DNA from: Saprospiraceae bacterium
Lineage (GTDB): Bacteria; Bacteroidota; Bacteroidia; Chitinophagales; Saprospiraceae
NCBI GenBank assembly: GCA_020628645.1
Contig: JAHDES010000019.1
Location: 1 to 64,000 of the forward strand
Reading direction: 5' to 3'
Length of the DNA: 64,000 nt
Shown here: positions 1-5,999 of the stretch, piece by piece
How the letters are laid out: each line of letters begins with the position of its first letter
How positions within the stretch are numbered: position 1 is the stretch's first letter
Position numbers and translations under genes: made by a program
The notes under the pieces: model-generated
What the model was told of the DNA's origin: nothing
The model's input: the letters and a program-made list of their open reading frames with translations, nothing else
Databases searched by the model: none

Positions 1-55
1 ATAGGACATAGGACATAGGACATAGGACATAGGACATAGGACATAGGACATAGGA
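1..55. repeat. 7-bp tandem repeat (ATAGGAC)n
   Basis: Seven complete copies of ATAGGAC and a partial eighth run from the window edge, so the array may extend to the left. It passes directly into TAGGATCGCTACGCTTTAGGATG (51-73), a near copy of which recurs at 606-628 on the other side of the TerB-like gene. It is not CRISPR-like because there are no spacers. Confidence 0.95.
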
Positions 56-206
56 TCGCTACGCTTTAGGATGTATTACTACATAGTTTAGGATTTTTAA
101 TTATAAAATCTTTATTATCAATCTGCGCGATCAGCGAAATCTGCGGGTAGATAAATTTGAAAAGCAAAACAAGAATACTAATTTTACAAAAAATCCATAA
201 GTATAA

Positions 207-587
207 ATGAAAGATACCGATAAACTAATCGAAGCATTTGGTGAATTATTGTATGTCGTGGCAATGGCGGATGGCAATATTCAAAAAGAAGAATTGGCTG
301 CCATAGAAAGTAAACTAGCCCATCACAAATGGGGCGAAGATATCAAATGGTCCTTTGATTATGAGGTAAAGAAAAACCGTTCGGTAGAAGATTTGTATAA
401 AAAAGTCATCACCTACTGCGAAATGCACGGTCCTGATCCAGAATATCAATTTTTGATGGAATTGGTTGAAGATATTGCTCAAGCAAGTGATGGTGTAGAC
501 ACTCAAGAACAAGCGGTAATGGATAATTTTGTCTTAGACTTAACCACTCAGTTTAAAAAAGATATTGATCGGATTAATGGTGTTTAA
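207..587 (+). CDS. TerB-like helical protein
   Basis: A 126-residue soluble protein with no signal peptide or membrane segment. It has the look of the TerB/DjlA-N helical fold: a hydrophobic helix followed by an acidic turn (VAMADGNIQKEE, about residues 18-29), and a second related unit near residues 88-100 (AQASDGVDTQEQ). TerB domains are metal-binding helical modules found in tellurite-resistance and stress proteins. Here it stands alone, not in a ter operon, so its substrate or partner cannot be named. It is flanked on both sides by the short TAGGATCGCTACG repeat. The family assignment rests on the paired acidic turns and helical pattern only. Confidence 0.6.
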   Translation: MKDTDKLIEAFGELLYVVAMADGNIQKEELAAIESKLAHHKWGEDIKWSFDYEVKKNRSVEDLYKKVITYCEMHGPDPEYQFLMELVEDIAQASDGVDTQEQAVMDNFVLDLTTQFKKDIDRINGV

Positions 588-605
588 ACGTAGGACTTTT
601 TGACG

Positions 606-629
606 TAGGATCGCTACGTTTTAGGATGC
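606..629. repeat. Short repeat shared with 51-74
   Basis: TAGGATCGCTACGTTTTAGG differs from the copy at 51-74 by one base. The stretch at 119-149 (ATCTGCGCGATCAGCGAAAT, then CTGCGGG) is another fragment of non-coding repeat character, and 650-668 (TATCAGCGAGTCCGCGCAT) resembles it weakly. Together they frame the TerB-like gene. Confidence 0.7.
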
Positions 630-684
630 AGAACTTGATGTCCTTGCTTGTATCAGCGAGTCCGCGCATGTATTTAATATTCCT

Positions 685-1977
685 CTAAAAAATAGTCACC
701 AATCCTAGACCCAACCAATCTCCACGTTGAATCGCCATTCCATTCGTTTGGAAATAATAATTGTTGATGGATGAGCCATTTTGTACAGCACCCAATTCTC
801 CATCATTTATGGTATAATGTAAAGAGAGTTTGATATTTGGATTAAAATAAAGATTCATCCCAAATTCAATAGATTGATCTGTCCCCATTAATGAACCTAC
901 GATAGCCGCTCGTTCCTGTTGATTGCCTTCTGTTTCTCCATTAAATTGCACCAACATCGCAGAAGGTTCTAATACATATCCATTAGAAAGATTAATATTA
1001 TACGCTGCTCGTACATAACCTGTATTGGATGCTACTTCAAAAGGCGCACTTGCAATAATGGGCAATCCTTCACGTGTCATAAAGGTCCAATCTCCATCTA
1101 AATGGAATCCATCAATATTTAAAAGAAAATCAAATCCTAAAGCCGTATTGGAATAAAATAAATCGGTCGTTCCTTGTCGTGATGCCGCCACAGCAACCGT
1201 CAATCCTTTTCGTTTACCAAAATAGTTGACTTTATGTCCAATCGTATAGGTTTTTGATTCAGGATCACCAATATAAAATGCCAGACGAGCTACTCCTAAT
1301 ACAGAGGTCTGAACACCTGAAGTATTGCCATTTAGACCTGTAAATTGAGGCGTAAAAATTCCTACATCATAACCAAATGAAACGACTTGCTCTTCTTTGG
1401 TAAATAAACCTCCGACATTCACCCCAATCACACGTCCTGGCCCCACGCCTACAATGTGACGCCTCATATAGTTTTGCGACCAAGCTTTTTCCATCGAAGG
1501 CACACGAAATGCAGCAGTAATACTCTCTCTTCCAATTTGGGCAGGCATATAGCCAACTACCACATTGAGGTGTTCTTTTTGAGGAATTAATCGCCACTGA
1601 ACGAAGGCATTCCATAAGCGAAGTCGAGGAGATGCACCATTATTCAACGCACCTTGAGTAGCAGAAAGGGCATCTTTCCCTACAAAATCAAAAGCGGTAA
1701 TGATATTAAATTTGATGTTTTCATAGACCTGTCCTGTAACGCCTAAACGAGAGCGATGTAACTCTAAATTTAGTCGATCATCCACTGCCTCATATTGTCC
1801 CGAAATCGGACTGAATAATTGTGCATTTTGAGTATAAGTACTCCATAATTGAAGTCCAATTACAGGATTAATTTTTACGTTTTCTAATTTGAGTAATCCT
1901 TTTTTTTCTTCTTGAGCAAATGAAAAAACAGATAAAAACAAGAAAGCTAATAGAAAAGTGATTTTCGTTTGTTGCAT
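685..1977 (-). CDS. Outer membrane porin, phosphate-selective porin O/P-like
   Basis: A 430-residue beta-barrel protein of the outer membrane. The start is placed at the ATG at 1977 because it gives a clean signal peptide (MQQTKITFLLAFLFLSVFSF, then AQ); 13 further codons upstream would spoil it. The rest is alternating aromatic and polar strands with many Gly turns, and it ends in a hydrophobic residue (LGLGLVTIF), the classic barrel C-terminal strand ending in Phe. It is the third gene of an operon after the two YeeE-type transporter halves, 80 bp downstream of the second. The likely role is to let the sulfur-containing or anionic substrate of that transporter across the outer membrane; this is inference from the context. 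Confidence 0.75.
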   Translation of the reverse strand: MQQTKITFLLAFLFLSVFSFAQEEKKGLLKLENVKINPVIGLQLWSTYTQNAQLFSPISGQYEAVDDRLNLELHRSRLGVTGQVYENIKFNIITAFDFVGKDALSATQGALNNGASPRLRLWNAFVQWRLIPQKEHLNVVVGYMPAQIGRESITAAFRVPSMEKAWSQNYMRRHIVGVGPGRVIGVNVGGLFTKEEQVVSFGYDVGIFTPQFTGLNGNTSGVQTSVLGVARLAFYIGDPESKTYTIGHKVNYFGKRKGLTVAVAASRQGTTDLFYSNTALGFDFLLNIDGFHLDGDWTFMTREGLPIIASAPFEVASNTGYVRAAYNINLSNGYVLEPSAMLVQFNGETEGNQQERAAIVGSLMGTDQSIEFGMNLYFNPNIKLSLHYTINDGELGAVQNGSSINNYYFQTNGMAIQRGDWLGLGLVTIF

Positions 1978-2057
1978 ACTAGAATTTTCTGAATAGATAA
2001 TACTTTTATGAAACAAATATAAGGTAATTTGTTTGAAGCAAAAGCTACTTTTTTTGA

Positions 2058-2471
2058 TTAATGTGGCAATTTTGAACGAAGGGCACCATACACCACTGCC
2101 CCTAATAAAGCACTAGCAATCACCACTAAAATAATCCAATAACCATGTCCAACTAAAGTGTACAAAGGGCCTGGGCATGCGCCTGTCATTGCCCAACCCA
2201 GTCCGAAACAAGTACCGCCAATGATACTCGCCGTATAGGTTTTCGGCTTATCTGCAAATTGGATCACATCACCATTTAAATTTTTTAGTTGCCCACTTTT
2301 GATGAGATAATGCATGATCACTCCAGCCACTACTGCAACACCAATTATTCCATACATGTGAAAGCTTTGAAAACGAAACATTTCTTGTATCCGAAACCAA
2401 GAAACCGCTTCCGATTTAGTCATGACGATTCCAAAAAGAATTCCAACAATTAAAAATTTGAGTAAACGCAT
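2058..2471 (-). CDS. YeeE/YedE (DUF6691-type) sulfur transporter half
   Basis: A 137-residue inner membrane protein with about four hydrophobic segments. It carries the signature GACPGP (near residues 97-102), the Cys-containing loop of the YeeE/YedE family, which imports thiosulfate or related sulfur compounds by passing them along conserved cysteines. In full-length YeeE the two halves are in one chain; here they are separate genes, the other half being 2571-3152. The gap between them is 99 bp and includes part of a 21-bp tandem duplication. The substrate is not shown by the sequence. Confidence 0.8.
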   Translation of the reverse strand: MRLLKFLIVGILFGIVMTKSEAVSWFRIQEMFRFQSFHMYGIIGVAVVAGVIMHYLIKSGQLKNLNGDVIQFADKPKTYTASIIGGTCFGLGWAMTGACPGPLYTLVGHGYWIILVVIASALLGAVVYGALRSKLPH

Positions 2472-2547
2472 TTTATAGATATTTAGATGACTAGATGTTA
2501 GATTTTTAGACTATGCGTTTTAAAATCCGTTTTTCTAAGCCATATTT

Positions 2548-2589
2548 TTTTATAAAGAAAGAATAAGATTTTATAAAGAAAGAATAAGA
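2548..2589. repeat. Perfect 21-bp tandem duplication
   Basis: The unit TTTTATAAAGAAAGAATAAG plus A occurs twice head to tail (2548-2568 and 2569-2589). The second copy holds the stop codon and the last codons (Leu-Ile-Leu-Ser-Leu) of the YeeE gene on the minus strand, so the first copy is a non-coding duplicate of the gene's end. Confidence 0.95.
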
Positions 2590-3152
2590 GGTAATAACAC
2601 AAAGGTGGTCAATAACCCCCCAATGAAAAAACCAATCACAGCAACTAAAGAAGGTAATTGTAAATTGGATAATCCTGTAATAGCATGACCAGAGGTACAG
2701 CCTCCTGCGTAGCGTGTGCCAAATCCGATAAAGAAACCTCCGACCACCATTAAAATAAAGCCAGAGAGTGTTCCTAGATTTTGAAAATTCATAATATCAT
2801 GCGGAATAAATCCAAGCCCTTCTGCTTTTGTTTGTGGTACTTGTATATCTAAAGCTCCCAAATCTTGAACCGTCGCGGCTGACAATTGTACAGGATCAGG
2901 ACTTCCAAAAACGCTTATACCTAAATATCCCCCGATCACCGCACCAATCACAAATAGAAACAACCAATCGTGCGATTTCCAATCGTATTTGAAGTAATCA
3001 ATGAATTTTCCTGCTCCTCCTACTGCACAAATGGCTCGAAAAGATGAGGACACTCCAAATCGTTGCCCAAAATAAATTAATAAAAACATCACCAGAGCAA
3101 TCATTAATCCAGAGATCGACCAATGCCAGGGTTGACTAATAAATTCTAACAT
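2571..3152 (-). CDS. YeeE/YedE sulfur transporter half
   Basis: A 193-residue inner membrane protein with about five hydrophobic segments. The signature GGCTSGHAITG (residues about 150-160) is the Cys loop of the first YeeE/YedE repeat, matching the GACPGP loop in the partner gene. The family moves thiosulfate or other sulfur species inward. A central loop (residues about 80-115) is polar and probably lies outside the membrane core. It is the first gene of a minus-strand operon: this gene, the second half, then the porin. The split arrangement is common in bacteria; the pairing with a porin suggests a complete uptake path across both membranes. Confidence 0.82.
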   Translation of the reverse strand: MLEFISQPWHWSISGLMIALVMFLLIYFGQRFGVSSSFRAICAVGGAGKFIDYFKYDWKSHDWLFLFVIGAVIGGYLGISVFGSPDPVQLSAATVQDLGALDIQVPQTKAEGLGFIPHDIMNFQNLGTLSGFILMVVGGFFIGFGTRYAGGCTSGHAITGLSNLQLPSLVAVIGFFIGGLLTTFVLLPLILSL

Positions 3153-3486
3153 TTTCCAATGTATTTTGTATTAAAAATGAATGCTTTTAATTTGGTAAGG
3201 GTTGAAAAAAAAAGTAAAGATAATAATATCTATTTATCACCTTTTTGAGCTTTTTAATTATAGTGTGTAAGAATTATTACAGTCAGTAAAATTATAATTC
3301 TCAAATCCAATAATCTAATTTTTTTGCTAACTATAATGCTACAAAAACTCAATAATTTTATTATATTCAAATATATGAACATTTTTTCATGTAATCAACA
3401 TATAGTAGTTAATATCACCTAAAATATATCTTTGAGTAAGAACATCTTTGAAATGGAACAATCTAAGACCCTTCCAAGTTCTATGT
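3153..3486. other. AT-rich intergenic region
   Basis: This stretch separates moaA (ending at 3487) from the start of the YeeE operon, both on the minus strand. It should hold the promoter of the sulfur transport operon. I see no convincing -33/-7 pair, hairpin or coding sequence; the reading frame at 3432-3644 on the plus strand is the antisense of moaA. Confidence 0.6.
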
Positions 3487-4470
3487 CTACCCTCCTATCG
3501 TTGCCATTGATTCTTGTACTGGATTGTTTTTACGTTTACGCTCGGCTTCATGCCCATCTTTTGCGCGATGCGCTAGTGCTTCTTGTAAGGCTTCTTGGAC
3601 TTGTTCATTGCTCGCGCCTGCACGAATTAAATCGCGGATATTAAATACGCCATTATCATACAAACAGGTTTTTAATACGCCTTGTGGTGTAAGGCGAATG
3701 CGATTACAACTTCCACAGAATAAGCGACTATAGGCAGCAATGATACCCACCGTTCCTTTGTGATCAGGAATTTGATAGTTGAGAGAAGTAGAATATTTCG
3801 GATCTTTTATTTTTGCTATAGAAGGGTATTGTGTTTTAATATGGTCAAGAATTTTTCGGTAATCCCATTCAAATGCTTCTCCATTTGAGCCTTTTCCGTT
3901 AAAGGGCATTTCTTCGATGAAGCGTACACCAATGGGCAATTCTTTTGTCAATGCCACCATCGGTAGGATATCATCAATATTTTTACCCGCCATAACGACC
4001 GCATTGAGTTTGGTTGGAATCTCATAAGCTAATAATTGCTCGAAGGTTTGCATCACTTTTTTAAAACTATCTCTTCGTGTAATCTCGTAAAAGCGTTTTT
4101 CATCTAAACTATCCAAACTCAAGTTTATAGATTTAATCCCTAAATTTTTCAGTTTTGGAACTAAATCATAGGTAAGTGTTCCATTAGTGGTAACATGAAT
4201 CGCCAATTCAGGTAATTGACTAATACGCTCTAAGAAATCCATAATGCCTTTTCGGAGAAAAGGCTCTCCTCCTGTGATTCGTACTTTTCGAATGCCTAAT
4301 TGATAGCCTAAAGTAACGATCCGTTCCATCTCCTCATAAGTCAATAATTCCTGTCGTTGTACATATTGAATACCTTCTTCGGGCATACAATAAAAACATC
4401 TCAAATTACAGCGATCCGTCACTGCCAAACGCATGTAATTGATGATTCTTCCGTGATTGTCGTACAACAT
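3487..4470 (-). CDS. moaA: GTP 3',8-cyclase (molybdenum cofactor step 1)
   Basis: A 327-residue radical SAM enzyme that turns GTP into 3',8-cyclo-7,8-dihydro-GTP, the first step of molybdopterin synthesis. Visible features: the N-terminal 4Fe-4S motif CNLRCFYC (Cys21, Cys25, Cys28), the SAM-binding ITGGEPFLR (about 65-73), the substrate cluster CGSCNRIRLTPQGVLKTC near residues 253-270, and the diagnostic C-terminal Gly-Gly that is needed for catalysis. Length is typical. No other moa or moe gene is in the window, so the pathway must be encoded elsewhere. It is transcribed alone, with the hairpin-rich stretch at 4576-4777 upstream. Confidence 0.97.
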   Translation of the reverse strand: MLYDNHGRIINYMRLAVTDRCNLRCFYCMPEEGIQYVQRQELLTYEEMERIVTLGYQLGIRKVRITGGEPFLRKGIMDFLERISQLPELAIHVTTNGTLTYDLVPKLKNLGIKSINLSLDSLDEKRFYEITRRDSFKKVMQTFEQLLAYEIPTKLNAVVMAGKNIDDILPMVALTKELPIGVRFIEEMPFNGKGSNGEAFEWDYRKILDHIKTQYPSIAKIKDPKYSTSLNYQIPDHKGTVGIIAAYSRLFCGSCNRIRLTPQGVLKTCLYDNGVFNIRDLIRAGASNEQVQEALQEALAHRAKDGHEAERKRKNNPVQESMATIGG

Positions 4471-4653
4471 ATTAATCTACTTTATCAATTCGATTCACTA
4501 CTTTAACAAATATAACAAAAAAAGGATGATACTACTATAACAGTATCACCCTTAAATTGATTAGTTGATAAAGAGTTTCTTATAAAAATGAAAAACAAAG
4601 TTTTTCGTAAAAAATCACCTTTCAAGGTGGATGATTTTTTACTCAAGGGGGTA

Positions 4654-4699
4654 TTAGGGGTGAAATGTACTCGAAAAATCGAGTACATTTCACCCCTAA
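4654..4699. repeat. Perfect inverted repeat, 20-bp arms
   Basis: The left arm 4654-4673 (TTAGGGGTGAAATGTACTCG) is exactly complementary to 4680-4699, with a 6-base loop AAAAAT. The stem has no T tract on either side, so it is not a simple intrinsic terminator. Confidence 0.97.
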
Positions 4700-4711
4700 C
4701 GACCCCTCAGA

Positions 4712-4747
4712 GCATCAAAAAGCTAGCCTATTAAGGCTTTTTGATGC
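4712..4747. terminator. Inverted repeat, possible terminator
   Basis: GCATCAAAAAGC (4712-4723) pairs perfectly with GCTTTTTGATGC (4736-4747) across a 12-base loop. It lies downstream of the Hsp20 gene on the minus strand, so it could end that transcript, but the T tract is part of the stem and not after it. Confidence 0.5.
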
Positions 4748-4814
4748 GTGTTTCAGCAAATATTTTTTTATAAGAAAACCTAGTTGATTAACTTAAACTT
4801 CTTAGCATTTAAGT

Positions 4815-5240
4815 TTATGCCAGTTGAATTTCCTGACGGAAGGTGCGCTGGTCTTCCAATTTAGCTAATGTTATCGTTAAAATACCATCTTGGTATGTTG
4901 CTTTGATGGAATCTGTGTCAATCTTTTCATTCAACTCAAATTGTCGTTCGAAGGATCGTGCACCAAACTCTTTACGTTTCCAGATTTGATCGTTTGTCGT
5001 TTCTTGTTCTTTTGTCTTTGCCCCCACGGTCAGAATTCGATCTGTGAGATGAAGCGTAAAATCTTCTTTCTCAAACCCTGGTACTAATAATTCTAATTGA
5101 TAACCATCGTCCGTTTCTATGATATTGACAGGAGGATAATTCCATCCCATTCGTTGACGTTTCCAGTTTTTGTATTTACGTGCCTTTTCATAGGCATAAT
5201 TTGATTTCCAATTTTGATGATATGCATGTCGTTTACACAT
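4815..5240 (-). CDS. Small heat shock protein, Hsp20/alpha-crystallin family
   Basis: A 141-residue ATP-independent holdase of the cytoplasm. The alpha-crystallin domain spans about residues 38-135: it begins with PPVNIIETDDGYQLELLVPG and ends with the conserved YQDGILTITLAK (the A-x-x-x-G-x-L motif of the family). The N-terminal arm is unusual, being short and rich in Lys, Arg, Trp and Tyr (residues 1-34). A membrane protein gene lies about 0.4 kb upstream in the same direction. I see no CIRCE element, so heat-shock control is not visible. Confidence 0.93.
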   Translation of the reverse strand: MCKRHAYHQNWKSNYAYEKARKYKNWKRQRMGWNYPPVNIIETDDGYQLELLVPGFEKEDFTLHLTDRILTVGAKTKEQETTNDQIWKRKEFGARSFERQFELNEKIDTDSIKATYQDGILTITLAKLEDQRTFRQEIQLA

Positions 5241-5337
5241 AATTTTTTGATTTTTTAGATTTAAAAATTGGCAGTTATAAACTGCTTAGATAATTTGGTT
5301 CAGGTTAGGAAACCTGAACCATCAATACGATTTTTTC

Positions 5338-5649
5338 TTATGAGACTTTAATCACTCGGTCGCCACCATAGCGATACTCCTGAAAAGGGTGACGTTTTTG
5401 TTCACGTACACTTTCGAATTCGTTCGCATACGCAAATCGTCGTCCACGATACGGGTAATTCGCTTCGTAATAGTCTCGACCTCTAGCTTCCCAAGTCATC
5501 GACTTAAAGAAATAGGTCATTTGACGAACTACATAATAAATGGTACTCAAGACGGCTGCTACAATAAAAGCAATAAAGAAAATCTTGAATAAGAAACTCA
5601 ATAAGATAATGCCTACTGTAAGTCCAAAGAAAAATTTAAATGGTCGCAT
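5338..5649 (-). CDS. Small membrane protein of unknown function
   Basis: A 103-residue protein if it begins at the ATG at 5649; an in-frame start at 5706 would add 19 basic residues. A strongly hydrophobic region (residues about 5-45) can form one or two membrane helices, followed by a hydrophilic tail rich in Arg, Tyr and Glu. It is encoded 97 bp upstream of the Hsp20 gene on the same strand, so the two may share a transcript and a stress-related role. I do not recognise the family. Confidence 0.6.
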   Translation of the reverse strand: MRPFKFFFGLTVGIILLSFLFKIFFIAFIVAAVLSTIYYVVRQMTYFFKSMTWEARGRDYYEANYPYRGRRFAYANEFESVREQKRHPFQEYRYGGDRVIKVS

Positions 5650-5999
5650 AATAAATATGGGTTTTGCAAACCTTTGAAAAGCGAAGGTTTTAATCTTAAA
5701 ACTCATGCACCTTTCAGAGGTTTTGGTTATTAATAATAGTTGTAAAAATTGTCAACTATAAATCAGTTATTAAGGAAGACGAAGGAATGGAAATTTTACT
5801 TTAAAAAAAATTTAGAAAAAAATCAAAAATCATCATATCTATTTGATTATCAATCATTTATTTTAAAAATATTTTTTAATAAAAAATAACTTTCTATTCT
5901 AAAATTTATTCATTTTAATGATATCCTACATTTAAGTAGTAAAAAAAAGGGCTATTCCGAAATAAATCAGAATAGCCCAGAAAATCACAATTAATCCTC
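5650..5999. other. AT-rich intergenic region
   Basis: Upstream region of the membrane protein and Hsp20 genes on the minus strand, ending in the terminator of the LRR gene at 5949-5978. It is very AT-rich, with A and T runs from 5800 to 5945, and I find no further gene. Confidence 0.6.
5949..5978 (-). terminator. Intrinsic terminator of the LRR gene
   Basis: GGGCTATTC (5949-5957) pairs with GAATAGCCC (5970-5978). Read on the minus strand it follows the LRR gene and is followed by a run of eight T. Confidence 0.9.

Larger units (their letters stand above)
4471..4814. other. Hairpin-rich intergenic region
   Basis: There is no gene here. The stretch holds a perfect 20-bp-arm hairpin (4654-4699), a second 12-bp-arm hairpin (4712-4747) and a 13-bp inverted pair TTTCTTATAAAAA (4576-4588) and TTTTTATAAGAAA (4765-4777) that encloses both. 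The layout resembles a small non-autonomous element or a nested terminator. Confidence 0.75.

Noticed and set aside
1-55. CRISPR array
   Set aside because: The repeats are contiguous 7-mers without spacers.
3432-3644. Plus-strand frame of 70 codons at the end of moaA
   Set aside because: It is antisense to the moaA C-terminus, with Leu/Arg-rich composition and no own signals.
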